A stretch of 17,540 bases of DNA from Pigoraptor vietnamica (taxonomy: Eukaryota; Opisthokonta; Filasterea): positions 1-17,540 of the forward strand of contig CALSCQ010000142.1 in NCBI GenBank assembly GCA_943704525.1, written 5' to 3'. Position 1 is the first letter of the stretch; each line of letters begins with the position of its first letter. Positions 8,728-17,540 of this stretch are shown piece by piece. The translations under genes and the position numbers were made by a program. Below the pieces are notes generated by a model. That model saw only the letters and a list, made by a program, of their open reading frames with translations. It searched no databases and was not told where the DNA came from.

Positions 8728-11700
8728 ATGGCGCGATTCAGTTGTGCCATTGCGGTTGCCGCCGTGGTCGTTCTTTGCATCGCGCAGCTTGGCGGCGTCG
8801 CTGCGGACGAGTGCTCTGCAGAATGGCTGAAGGACATTGCCGATTGGAAGCAGGCGTTTGGTTCGTGGAAGCAGGACGTGTGCCAAGCGTGCAACAACGG
8901 TGCGTCCACTCATTTGCTGCGGTTGATTCTGATTGTTGTGTGTCACTTGATCGCTCAGTGAAACGCCACACACGAGACTGCCGTCATCGAGGCCTCGGCA
9001 GCGCAACCGTACTGACACGGACAGTCCCAGTACGGGACAGCCCGTGGCGTATTCGCGGTTCAGTTTGTCGTTGTCTAGCGACTGATGTGACTCTGAGTGA
9101 CTTTCACTCACTCACCGATGCCCATCGACGCCCCTCGACGCTGTACGTTGCACACCACGCAGCGACTTACCGGCGCTTCCAATCCGGCCATTCGCAGGCG
9201 ACACGTACGGCGCGTGCCCCACGAGCTCGGCTATTCTGGCGAACGACCCCCTTCGCCCGCACAGCATCTTTGACCACCTCTCGCCCGTAGAGCTGCTCTC
9301 CGTTCGCGAGTTCCTGCTCGACAACGACCGCTCGGGACTCAACCTCGTGGAGGATCCCGAGATCATGAAGTCGAACCGCATCAGCCTTATCCAGGTCCAT
9401 CTGCCGAAGAAGGTACGCGCTGGCACTGAGTTACCAAAAATGCAACAGCCTCGGCGTGCACGTACCCCAGGCACCCTGTGCGACCGTGCCATCGATCAGA
9501 GCTGTGCCAACGTAGATGCACTCACGCGCCTCCACTTACTAGCGTGTGACTGCCCTTGCGCACTGCTGCAGAGCGAGGCCGTGGCGTACCTCGACGATCC
9601 CGAGCACGCCCCTCGTCCCGAACGCCGCGCGAAGGTCAACCTGTTCATGGGTGCCGAGGAGCCGCCGTTTGTCGGCTTTTACAGCGTCGGTCCCATCGTG
9701 AACGGCCGCGTTGCCGACGACGCCACGATCGTCAAGCTCGGCGACGGATGCCAGTGGGGCCAGCGCTCGCCCGACCCCCTCGAGTACGAGTTTATCGACG
9801 ACGCGCTGCGCCGGGCGATGCGCAAGCTGTGGCGCGTGACGCTTTACACGTACGACGCCGTCTTTGACCCGGAGGACTGCCCACCGGAGCGCAACGGCAC
9901 GTGCCTCGGGCTGACGTACACGGACACGGCGCCGCGCGGGACGGACCTTTCGCAGCAGGAGATGTGGCTATACTTTATGATCGACGTCGAGGGATTCTTC
10001 CTCATGAACACGGGGCTCGAGATGCTCGTCAAGCACAGCGCGGAGGACGGCCACGACTTTTACGTCAAGCAGATCTTCTTCCGCGGCCGCTCGTTCGATA
10101 CGGCAGAGGCGCTGCTGGCCGAGTGGGACTCTGACGAGTCGTACCGCGTCAAGCTCGACTACGAACTGGAGACGGACCCCCTGTGGAGCAGCCTCCGCCG
10201 TCGCGGCCGTGGGCGCGCATTCGAGGACAAGAAGGCACCGCGCATGCAGGAGCCTCAGGGCCCACGGTACGCTCTGAACGGCCAGACGCTCGAGTGGATG
10301 GACTGGAAGATGCACCTCGGCGTGAACTTTGAGGTGGGCGCGCGGCTCATGGACGTGTCCTTCAAGGGCGAGCGCATCGCGTACGAGCTGAGCCTCTCGG
10401 AGGCCCTTGCGACCTACTCGTCGATTTCGAGCCCGGCGCAGGTGGGGTGCGATGTCTGATCTCCGCCTGCCTGTCGTTGGATTAGATTGTGGCTAGCCGG
10501 ACATTTATTCGTGGAGTCTCGTGTTTGATCTGTTGGATTAGATCGTGGCTGGCAGGACATTTGCGGCACGTGCTGGTTTGCAGCCGGGGTTTCCCTCGCG
10601 CACGCATCGCAGTTGCGCACACTGACACACTCGCCGTGCACTCGAACAATGCGCAGGCGAACGTTTTCTATCTCGATTCGGCGTGGGAGCTCGGCGTCGG
10701 TATGTTCGAGCTCGTTCCCGGCCTAGACTGCCCCGAGCACGCGACGTTCCTCGACCTCTATTTTGTCTCCGTTGACGGTCTCGAGAGGCGCCGCCACGGC
10801 GTGTGCATCTTTGAGGAGGACCTCGGCAAGCCAACGATCAAGCACTTTGACAATAACTGGGACGATGGGTCGTTCCTGTGGGTGTCGGGCGTGCGCGCGA
10901 CGCGCCTCGTGATCAGCATGACGCTGACCGTGAACAATTACGATTACTGCGTCCGCTGGATGTTCAACTACGACGGAAGGTGGGCGCAGCACTCTGGCTG
11001 ATCGTTACTCGCGCGTCCCCCCTTCCCCGGCCCTCCTCTCCTCAGTTTCCCCTCTCCTGACCCACATTGCACCAACGCCACCTTCAGCATGGACTTCCAC
11101 ACGTCCGCGAGCGGCTTTATCCAGTCCGGACACTGGTACGAGGCCGACCACCCCTACGGCACGCGCGTGCGCAAGAACACGATGGGCACGCTGCACGACC
11201 ACATGCTCTCGCTCAAGCTCGACCTCGACATACTCGGCGCCGAGAACTCGTTCCAGGTCGCGCAGGTGAAGACGGAGACGCGGGACATTCCGCACCTCAA
11301 CCAGCGCCGGCAGCAGAAGGTTATCGAGCGACGCACGCTGCAGAGCGAGGACGAGTCGCGTCTGAAGATCGACCCGTCGTCGCCGGCATTCTGGACGGTC
11401 ATTAATCCCTCGAAGCGCAACAAGTGGAACGAAGTTCCCGGCTACAGAATCCACCCAGGTGGGTCCCGAGGCGGCCTCAGTTGATGGCAGAGAGATGGAG
11501 AGACGGAGGGAGAGTTGGACTGTGGGAGGGTTAGAGCAGTTCGTGCGTGCACTCATCGGTCACATCCCTCCGCAGGAACTTACGTTCGCAGCCTGCTCGA
11601 TGCGGACTCCCCCCAGCTCAAGTCGAGCGCGTGGGCGAAGGACAATGTGGCCGTCACTGTACGCAAGGAAGAGGAGGTGCGCGCGCGTTGTCACGCATAC

Positions 11701-12474
11701 GATTTGTGCTCACACAACCACACAGCACACGCATATGCAAGCCCGTATATGATGTGCACACATATGAAAGCACGATATGCACACGGCATGCAGGCACCGC
11801 ACTTCAGCGGCAGCGCGTACACATTCCGTTGCGTTACCTAACACGAAGACCGCTCGGCACCTTTGTTGCAGGACCGGAGCAGTCACGGCTGTAACCAGCC
11901 CGTCCTCGAGTCGCCCTACGTCGATTTCGACACGTTTTTCAACTCGGAGCCGCTGGAGGGCCAGGACATTGTTGTGTGGCTGACGCTGGGCACGATGCAC
12001 CTGCCGTCGAGCGAGGACATTCCGAACAGCCTCCTGCACTCGGGCAACATGATGGCCAGGTGCGTGTTACGAGTCCCGCGCCGTAACGTGCGCTCTTAAG
12101 AGTGTTGGCATGCAAGACGCGTTTGCATTTGAGTCGCACTTAAGAAGACGAATGACACTCACCGCTTTGCTTGTGTGCGCGCCCCCGCAGCATCAAGCCC
12201 GCCTCGTACTTCGACGTGAGTAGCGGAGCACTTGGCCTCTGGCGGTTCAGTTCAGTTGTCGGCCGTAGATCGTCTTGCCGTTGTCGCTGTCCACTCACGC
12301 GCGTAATATTCGCAGGAGAACCCCATCACCGAGTCACGTGATTCGATCTACCTGGAGCGCAAGGACAAGCACACGACGACCGTCTACAACGAGCTCGGGA
12401 CCGTCGCCTGCGCTTCGAAGACAAAGCCCTTCAATTACGACGGCACGACGCTCTCCGACGACTTTGAGCAGTAG
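8728..12474 (+). CDS. Secreted copper amine oxidase (topaquinone enzyme), complete, nine exons
   Basis: Exons are 8728-8899, 9198-9412, 9572-10441, 10657-10979, 11088-11458, 11576-11676, 11872-12059, 12191-12215 and 12316-12474. All junctions are GT-AG, phases match, and the product is 807 aa, near the usual 650-800. The enzyme oxidises primary amines to aldehydes, releasing ammonia and hydrogen peroxide. ATG 8728 (AAAAAAAATGG) begins a signal peptide (hydrophobic 6-26, likely cut after VAA). The N-terminal domain has LRPHSIFDHLSPVELLSVRE. The catalytic-base motif is YLDSAWELG (Asp 426); the topaquinone motif is NYDY (Tyr 514 is the modified residue). Copper ligands are His 563 and His 565 (LHDHMLSL) and His 727 (MHLPSSEDIP). 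Spacings of 49 and 162 residues between Tyr, HxH and the last His fit known amine oxidases. All key residues are present, so it should be active. The preferred amine cannot be read from sequence. Confidence 0.95.
9413..9571 (+). other. Stop-free intron of 159 bp in the amine oxidase gene
   Basis: Donor AAG|GTACGC at 9413, acceptor CTGCAG ending at 9571, phase 0 on both sides. The length is a multiple of three and the frame stays open throughout, so retention would insert 53 residues without a frameshift. I call it an intron because both splice signals are good and the retained segment would interrupt the conserved VHLPKK to SEAVAYLDD region with Cys-rich sequence unlike the family. Confidence 0.8.
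10476..10562 (+). repeat. 31-bp direct repeat inside amine oxidase intron 3
   Basis: Copies at 10476-10506 and 10532-10562 begin GTTGGATTAGAT and end GGACATTT, and differ at about three bases. They lie inside the intron 10442-10656, between donor GTGGGG and acceptor GCGCAG. Confidence 0.85.
12191..12215 (+). other. 25-nt microexon of the amine oxidase gene
   Basis: The exon is preceded by GCCCCCGCAG and followed by GTGAGT. It enters in phase 2 and leaves in phase 0, encoding the end of a split Ser and then IKPASYFD. This bridges LLHSGNMMA and ENPITESRD, matching the family's segment between the last copper His and the 'FFdxNP' motif, so skipping it would both shift frame and remove a conserved turn. 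Confidence 0.85.
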
Positions 12475-12742
12475 GCGGCGGTTCTGCGTTGCACGGCCCC
12501 GTCTGTGTGCGCGCATTTGGCGGCCGCCAAGAGTAATCTCGCTCTGCAGTTACTGAAGTAAAGGGTGCCCATAGGTACACCTCTGCCGTTTGCATAAGAG
12601 CGAGGGAACCCAAATTAGCCAAGCGAGATTGCTTCATTCGAGTGGGGCAATCGCAGTGTCGCACGATGGGTCACTTGGCCAGCGCAGCGCCCGGTCGGTT
12701 CACTGCGGCGCAATTCCGGGCTTCGAGGCCGCGCGTTGAAAG
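12475..12742. other. Short spacer between convergent genes
   Basis: These 268 bp lie between the amine oxidase stop (TAG) and the LRR gene stop (TGA on the minus strand). No RNA gene, repeat or canonical polyadenylation hexamer was seen. Confidence 0.5.
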
Positions 12743-13939
12743 TCACGGCGGGACTTTGAGAGCGCCGACGATTGACACGTCGTCTATGCCGCCGCAGCCA
12801 ACAATTGTGAGGTTATGGACGGTCGCCCGCAATTCCGACGCGTCTTCAGCGCTAATGTCATCGCACCCGACGAGTGTGAGCGAGTGCACGCGCGCAAGCG
12901 ACGACAGCCCGCTAACGCCGTGACACTCTTCCAGCTTTAGGGTGTGAACTCCGGCCAGTCCAGATACGTCCCTGACGGACTCGCACGCGATTAGGGTCAA
13001 GTTGTGGACGGCTCCTAGAGCGGAGACGTCCTCTACTCCCGCACATTCCATGAGCGTGAGTGTGTGCACGCCGGAGAGCGCAGAAACGTCGGTGACTTCG
13101 TCGCAACGGCCCAACGAGAGCGTGTGAACGCCTCCCAAAGCCGAGACATCGTCGACGAGTGGCAGGCTGTCAAGGGTAAGATCGCGCACACGGCCGAGCG
13201 AGGACACATCGCGCACGTCATCGCAATGGGAGAGAGTGAGCACGCGGATGCCTCCGAGGGAAGACACGTCTTCGACTCCGCACGAGGTGATGGAAAGCAC
13301 CTTCACGGTGCCCAGAGCCGACACATCGCGCACATCCGCGCAGTTGCCGAGTGTGAGCGAGTGGACACCACCGAGCGCTGACACGTCCTCTATGGGAAGC
13401 GTATCGAGAACGAGCGTGTGCACGCGGCCCAGCGGCGATACGTCGCACACTCCGTCGCACGCGCTGATCATGACACTACGGACGGCGCGCAACGGGGACA
13501 CATCGCACACCGAGGGACAGTCCCAGAGCGTCATGCCACTAGCGCCCTCTAGCGGTGTCAGATCGCGCACGTTGCAGCAATTGGAGAGCGTCACGCTGTC
13601 CACGCCGCGAAGGCCGGAGATGTCCGTCAGAGCCTCGCAATCAGAAAGAGAGACGGAACGGATGCCGCCAAGCGCGCACACGTCGGCGTTGTTGACGGAG
13701 CGCAGCGGGCCGACACACAGCCGTGCCCGTGGAAGACACGCACAAACAAGGCCGGCAAAGGGCCCGTCGCGGACAAAACGCAGCGCAATGTCCTCTCGCA
13801 AGGGGAGATCGAGTTGCGGGAGTGCGGCGCGACGGAGATGTGCGCACGTTTGTGCAATGCTGCGGAGGTCCCTCCGTGGCAAGAGAGGGAACAGGGAGCG
13901 CGCTAGCACGCCGCCGGGAACGTCGACGAAGGTGGCCAT
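12743..13939 (-). CDS. F-box-like leucine-rich repeat protein, 398 aa, intronless
   Basis: The frame runs from ATG 13939-13937 (followed by G) to TGA 12745-12743. An in-frame ATG at 14080 would add 47 unrelated residues and reach towards the tandem array, so the internal start is preferred. Residues about 4-45 (VDVPGGVLARSLFPLLPRRD, then LRSIAQTCAHLRRAAL) are F-box-like. About 15 leucine-rich repeats of 19-21 residues follow, from roughly residue 90 to the end, with consensus DVSxLGxVHxLxLxxCxxVx; good examples are DVSALGGVHTLSLGRC and DVSALSGVHTLTLMEC. The regular 'ф-L, Cys' pattern predicts a curved solenoid. F-box plus LRR proteins usually choose substrates for SCF ubiquitin ligases, which is inferred here. 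The repeats are near-uniform, so unequal crossing-over is likely. Similar DVSxLGxVHxL arrays occur, to my recollection, in protists and some giant viruses. Confidence 0.8.
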   Translation of the reverse strand: MATFVDVPGGVLARSLFPLLPRRDLRSIAQTCAHLRRAALPQLDLPLREDIALRFVRDGPFAGLVCACLPRARLCVGPLRSVNNADVCALGGIRSVSLSDCEALTDISGLRGVDSVTLSNCCNVRDLTPLEGASGMTLWDCPSVCDVSPLRAVRSVMISACDGVCDVSPLGRVHTLVLDTLPIEDVSALGGVHSLTLGNCADVRDVSALGTVKVLSITSCGVEDVSSLGGIRVLTLSHCDDVRDVSSLGRVRDLTLDSLPLVDDVSALGGVHTLSLGRCDEVTDVSALSGVHTLTLMECAGVEDVSALGAVHNLTLIACESVRDVSGLAGVHTLKLEECHGVSGLSSLARVHSLTLVGCDDISAEDASELRATVHNLTIVGCGGIDDVSIVGALKVPP

Positions 13940-14091
13940 GGGTGAGCGAGTGTGCTTGAGCAAACGCGCGCGAAGGGCAGTCGATGTGCATGTGCTTGGT
14001 GGCTGAAATTTCAGTCGCGCAGCTTGTGACGTCAGGACTGATCGCTGAAGAATTGCTGGTAATCCACTCGAACACTTCACTGTTTGCAGCT

Positions 14092-14099
14092 CTTTATAA
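14092..14099 (-). promoter_or_regulatory. TATA-like element TTATAAAG upstream of the LRR gene
   Basis: On the minus strand TTATAAAG lies about 153 bp upstream of the LRR gene ATG. A second form, TTATAAAAG, sits one repeat unit further upstream at 14203-14211. The remaining units carry TTATGAAAG, so only the copies nearest the LRR gene keep the TATA form. No transcription start is known. Confidence 0.3.
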
Positions 14100-14478
14100 C
14101 ATCTGCGCTTACGTGTAGTGCGGCTTCACGACGCTCGCAAACTTGTATGCCTCGCTACCCTTAATCCCCGACGATGCTGCTAATCCACTCAATGTTTCGA
14201 GCCTTTTATAACATCCGCGCTTACGCGTAGTGCGACTTCACGACGCTCGCAAACTTGTATGCCTCGCTACCCTTAATCCCCGACGATGCTGGTAATCCAC
14301 TCAATGTTTCGAGCCTTTCATAACATCCGCGCTTACGCGTAGTGCGACTTCACGACGCTCGCAAACTTGTATGCCTCGCTACCCTTAAACCCCGACGATG
14401 CTGGTAATCCACTCAATGTTTCGAGCCTTTCATAACATCCGCGCTTACGCGTAGTGCGACTTCACGACGCTCGCAAAC
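14096..14478 (-). repeat. 112-bp tandem array containing the 3' end of the PAS gene
   Basis: Units start at 14096, 14208, 14320 and 14432 (partial), an exact 112-bp period; a decayed partial copy precedes them from 14054 (16 bases identical, TGCTGGTAATCCACTC). The 14432-14478 copy is the true 3' end of the PAS gene: its last 10 codons (FASVVKSHYA) plus TAA. The same 47 bp is identical in the next two units, while the unit nearest the LRR gene has drifted and reads VVKPHYT before its TAA. The units also carry the TATA-like sequence of the LRR promoter region. Confidence 0.93.
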
Positions 14479-17390
14479 GATGCGGTGGACTTGAGGACGT
14501 CCGCGGGCACGCAGAGAAGGAGCACCTGCATCCGCCGCGCGTCCTGTTCGAGACGGCGAGGAATGCGCATAAGCAGAAACAAGTACACGGCCGCCGCAAG
14601 GCAGCATAGAAGAACGGTCAGCACGAGGCACTCGCTGCGGAGCGTGTCGATGTCCGATGCGAGCGTCGTGCCGAACATCTGGACCATCTGGACGAGCGAT
14701 GGACGAAGGTACTTGTTCAAATAGATGTCGATGTCGCTCAAGTGGCCGTCGTCGAGGAAGTTCGAGAGGTCGGAGAGGCTGACGGGCACGGGGAGGGCCA
14801 TCACGGGTCCATAGAGGCGCTTGACGTCGCGTATGTACCGCTCGAGCGCGACGTTCACGCCGTTCGCGAGGATGCCGTTGTAGAACGTGCTGCAGTCTGG
14901 AGGGGACGTCTCGATGCACCCGTCCTGGAAGAGAATCTTCTGGAAGCGAGGGTCCGCGGCGGCGGGGCTGATACCCTGCGGGGCGTTCCCGAACACAATG
15001 TCGTCGTGGAGGTTCACGGCGTCGTTGATGGCAATGTTGAAGAGGCGGCTGTAGAGCGCGATGTCGTCCGTCGAGTTGGTGAGCGCGATGCCGCGTATGA
15101 GGTGGAAGCTCTCGAGGGTGAGGTAATTGCGGCGCGCGGCGTTGTTGACGGAAGAGGGCGTGTCAGAGTTGTCAACGATGAATTTCGTGACGAGCGTGTG
15201 CATGACGCTGAAGAGCACCGCCGACAGCACGAGCAACACGACGACTCGCACCACCTGCGACGACTGGTTGGTCCCAAAGAGGCGCACGCGATCGAGCACT
15301 GTCGGGACTTTCGCGGTGCGCTTGCTCCTTCCCTCGCGCGCCCGCCGAACGGGACGAACGGCGCCGAACGCGGTCTCAAAGCCCTTGATCGCTTTCCCTT
15401 CCGCATCGGACCGCTCCCCTTCGTCGTCCGCTGTGCCACCACCGCCGCGACCCACGCCCTCGCTGGCCTCTTCGTGGACCCGCGTCTCCTTCTCCTCGAG
15501 GACGTTGTCGTCGTCGAACCCCTCGTCGAGCGCCTCGCGTGACTCGAGGCGAGCGCGGCACTGCTCGGCCATGGCGCGGCGTACGGGTTTGGGCACGGTG
15601 AGGAAGTCCCAGAGGATATTCGTCTGTCGCACTTCGATGACAGCGAGGAGGGGCACGACCACGCAGAGTGTGGCGACGAAGACGAACCCCATCGCGACGG
15701 CGTACATCTGGTCGGCGGTGCGCGCAGCGTCGTCGTTCGAGGCCCTGGCCGTGAGCCTGTAGAGGCTCATCGACTTTTCGATCGCATCCATGATGTCCGT
15801 GATCGTGTTCGTCTTGATGAAGAACACGGAGGGATTGTTATCATCCGTAAACTCGGAAATGGGCGTCGTCACAAGCGTGCGCGCCTCCGCGACCATCGTT
15901 CCGATGACGCTCCACAGGTTGAACATGTGCGTCGTGTTGCTGCCGTCGCCCTCCAGGTTGAGCGTGGGGATGCTCGGAACGATGTACAGGTCGCGGTGGG
16001 CCTGCGGCATCGTGTTGAGGGCGCCGTAGAGCTGCGCGTGGAGGGCGCTGAGGTTGTCTGCGGCCTTCTGCAAGCGTTCGCGGACGGCCGTCTCGTTGTA
16101 GAGGTGGTATGCACCGGTGCGCTGGACCGCGAGGATCTGCGTCGCGTCGGCAATGTCGAACAGGTGTAGGCGTCGCTTTGCGGCAGAAACGACCGTGTTG
16201 ACGTCGTTTGCGTACGTTCTCGTCTTGGACTCGACCTGCACGAAGTTTCCCGCGGCGATCGCAATGACTCCGGCGACCGCGACGAAGATCGCGAGGCGCA
16301 GCACGAAGCCCAAGCGGCCGGTGTCCGCGCCTTCGCCGTGGAGAATGCGCTCGCGGATGCTCTCGAGACGAGAGGACGCAGACGAGGACGCGTGCGAGCT
16401 TGACGCCTCGCTCGTGGCTTTGCCGCGGCGAACGTTGGGCTGTCCGTACTTTGCAACGCGATCGGCACCGTCGTCATCGCTGTCCTGTTTGCCCTCGACG
16501 TCTTCTTCCTGGAGCGGTTCGATGGCAATCTCGATGCGTTCCTGCGCAGCCCCATTGCCGGTGAATGCCTGCGGTTCGCCGCCCGACTCCTCGAACTGGA
16601 CCTTCGACAGCGTCCTGCGGGCCTTGCGGAGGGCCGGGGCGTCATCCGTCGTGCCTATGGACAGCAGTGACGGCGGCTCGGCCGTGATCACATCTTCCTT
16701 CCACGAGAAGGCATCGCACGAGGGCAACATCACCGATGACGACAGCAGCGACGGCTTGCCTTCGCTCGCGCACGATGACGAGGCGGACAGCCGGCGCTTG
16801 ACGACGGGAGGGACGTCGGGCCGACCGAAGCGCGCAGGCGCCCGCGTGAGAATGCGGAGAACGAGCGCCATTTCGCCGAAGGACGATTGGAGCTGGTACA
16901 GGACGATGGTGGCGGTGATTTGCCCGCGCGTGGTGAGCACTGTGGCCGATTCGACGCGCGCCTTCTCGACGATGTCGCCCTTGGCCGAGGCCTCGCTGAA
17001 GATGGGCGTTGCCATGGAGGCGTATTCCGGAATGTAGCGCGCGGCGAGAGGGCGGTCGGTTGAACTGTTGGACAGCTGCTCGGCCGCAATGCCGAGGAGG
17101 GACCCGCACGCGGACGTGCACGTGATCACGGCACCGTCGCGGCCGATGACGAGGGACGTCTCCTCGCCGTCGCGTTGGAACACGTCTGCGAGGGGTGCGG
17201 AGGCAGCCTTGATTGCGGCGATGAAGATGAGGCCGCCGGAGGGCGAGCACATCTGGCGCACGAGCATGCTGATGGGGACGGCGTAGCCGGACTTGTGGAT
17301 CGCGTGGAGGTAGACGGTGCGGTTGACCCACGTCCCAGTGCCTTCTTCGAGGTACCGGCGCACGTAGCGCGTGTGGTTGGACGAGAACGG
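14445..17390 (-). CDS. PAS-domain multi-pass membrane protein (TmcB/TmcC-like), 3' exon, 5'-partial
   Basis: The frame runs uninterrupted from an acceptor (CATTACAG, ending opposite 17391) to TAA at 14447-14445, giving 981 residues; earlier exons lie outside the window. Residues 1-57 (HTRYVRRYLEEGTG, then HAIHKSGYAVPISMLV) match the second half of a PAS domain. About 60-185 look like a second PAS domain (SLVIGRDGAVITCTSACGSL). A charged linker leads to four hydrophobic segments at about 358-382, 563-585, 713-738 and 918-942. They form two similar modules: helix, about 180-residue presumably extracytoplasmic domain, helix, then a VP motif (FLTVPKPVRRA; LLCVPADVLKS). An acidic and Gly-rich cytosolic linker (about 600-700) separates the modules. 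PAS plus this membrane layout recalls the TmcB/TmcC proteins of amoebozoa, which I infer to be membrane sensors; no kinase or cyclase domain is visible in this fragment. Confidence 0.72.
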   Translation of the reverse strand, partial: PFSSNHTRYVRRYLEEGTGTWVNRTVYLHAIHKSGYAVPISMLVRQMCSPSGGLIFIAAIKAASAPLADVFQRDGEETSLVIGRDGAVITCTSACGSLLGIAAEQLSNSSTDRPLAARYIPEYASMATPIFSEASAKGDIVEKARVESATVLTTRGQITATIVLYQLQSSFGEMALVLRILTRAPARFGRPDVPPVVKRRLSASSSCASEGKPSLLSSSVMLPSCDAFSWKEDVITAEPPSLLSIGTTDDAPALRKARRTLSKVQFEESGGEPQAFTGNGAAQERIEIAIEPLQEEDVEGKQDSDDDGADRVAKYGQPNVRRGKATSEASSSHASSSASSRLESIRERILHGEGADTGRLGFVLRLAIFVAVAGVIAIAAGNFVQVESKTRTYANDVNTVVSAAKRRLHLFDIADATQILAVQRTGAYHLYNETAVRERLQKAADNLSALHAQLYGALNTMPQAHRDLYIVPSIPTLNLEGDGSNTTHMFNLWSVIGTMVAEARTLVTTPISEFTDDNNPSVFFIKTNTITDIMDAIEKSMSLYRLTARASNDDAARTADQMYAVAMGFVFVATLCVVVPLLAVIEVRQTNILWDFLTVPKPVRRAMAEQCRARLESREALDEGFDDDNVLEEKETRVHEEASEGVGRGGGGTADDEGERSDAEGKAIKGFETAFGAVRPVRRAREGRSKRTAKVPTVLDRVRLFGTNQSSQVVRVVVLLVLSAVLFSVMHTLVTKFIVDNSDTPSSVNNAARRNYLTLESFHLIRGIALTNSTDDIALYSRLFNIAINDAVNLHDDIVFGNAPQGISPAAADPRFQKILFQDGCIETSPPDCSTFYNGILANGVNVALERYIRDVKRLYGPVMALPVPVSLSDLSNFLDDGHLSDIDIYLNKYLRPSLVQMVQMFGTTLASDIDTLRSECLVLTVLLCCLAAAVYLFLLMRIPRRLEQDARRMQVLLLCVPADVLKSTASFASVVKSHYA

Positions 17391-17540
<150 letters not shown>

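Noticed and set aside
13236-14006. A 256-aa open frame on the + strand opposite the LRR gene
   Set aside because: It mirrors the 60-bp periodicity of the LRR codons, and has low-complexity Ser/Thr/Arg content; the minus-strand frame has clear leucine-rich repeats.
13940-14080. N-terminal extension of the LRR protein from the ATG at 14080
   Set aside because: The 47 extra residues are unrelated to the F-box-like start, and the TATA-like element lies just upstream of this point, so the region is more likely 5' UTR.
14096-14478. The 112-bp repeats as a CRISPR-like or centromeric array
   Set aside because: There are no spacers, the units are contiguous, and part of the unit is the coding 3' end of a eukaryotic gene.
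14742-15542. A 266-aa + strand open frame opposite the PAS gene
   Set aside because: Its Val/Glu/Arg-biased composition is typical of an antisense shadow; the minus strand encodes the transmembrane segments.

Overview
The window is nuclear DNA of a unicellular eukaryote. It is GC-rich, and two of its genes are split by short GT-AG introns (100-334 bp) whose phases and frames join exactly. All three stop codons are used with a standard code, and there are long (TG)n and (AG)n microsatellites. The gene set fits a free-living heterotrophic protist: a secreted copper amine oxidase, a polysaccharide-lyase-like enzyme, F-box proteins with ankyrin-like or leucine-rich repeats, and a PAS membrane protein resembling the TmcB/TmcC family. 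An amoebozoan such as Acanthamoeba is my best guess, but the sequence alone does not prove the genus.

Layout. 1-3975 (+): the last four visible exons of a heparinase II/III-like gene whose 5' end is outside the window; its first visible intron holds a degenerate TG microsatellite. 4322-5032 (+): an intronless, unrecognised 236-aa gene. 5610-7835 (-): an intronless 741-aa F-box/ankyrin-like gene. 7836-8727: a divergent promoter region with a (CG)6(TG)57 tract, a TCACGTGA palindrome and a duplicated 72-bp element. 8728-12474 (+): a complete nine-exon copper amine oxidase, with signal peptide, catalytic Asp, topaquinone Tyr and all three copper-binding His. 12743-13939 (-): an intronless F-box-like/LRR gene with about 15 repeats of 20 residues. 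14054-14478: a 112-bp tandem array that repeats the last codons and stop of the next gene. 14445-17390 (-): a 981-aa 3' exon of a PAS, four-transmembrane protein with two similar membrane modules; its acceptor lies beside a (CT)n tract, on the sense strand, that runs off the window.

These look like independent eukaryotic genes, not an operon or a single pathway. The lyase-like protein and the amine oxidase are probably secreted or endomembrane enzymes that break down external polymers and amines. The two F-box proteins would act in ubiquitin ligase substrate choice. The PAS protein would be a membrane sensor. The main structural curiosities are the tandem array joining the PAS gene 3' end to the LRR gene promoter, the two-module design of the PAS protein, and the contrast between the intron-rich enzymes and the intronless repeat-protein genes. 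I found no CRISPR array, rRNA, tRNA or intact transposon.
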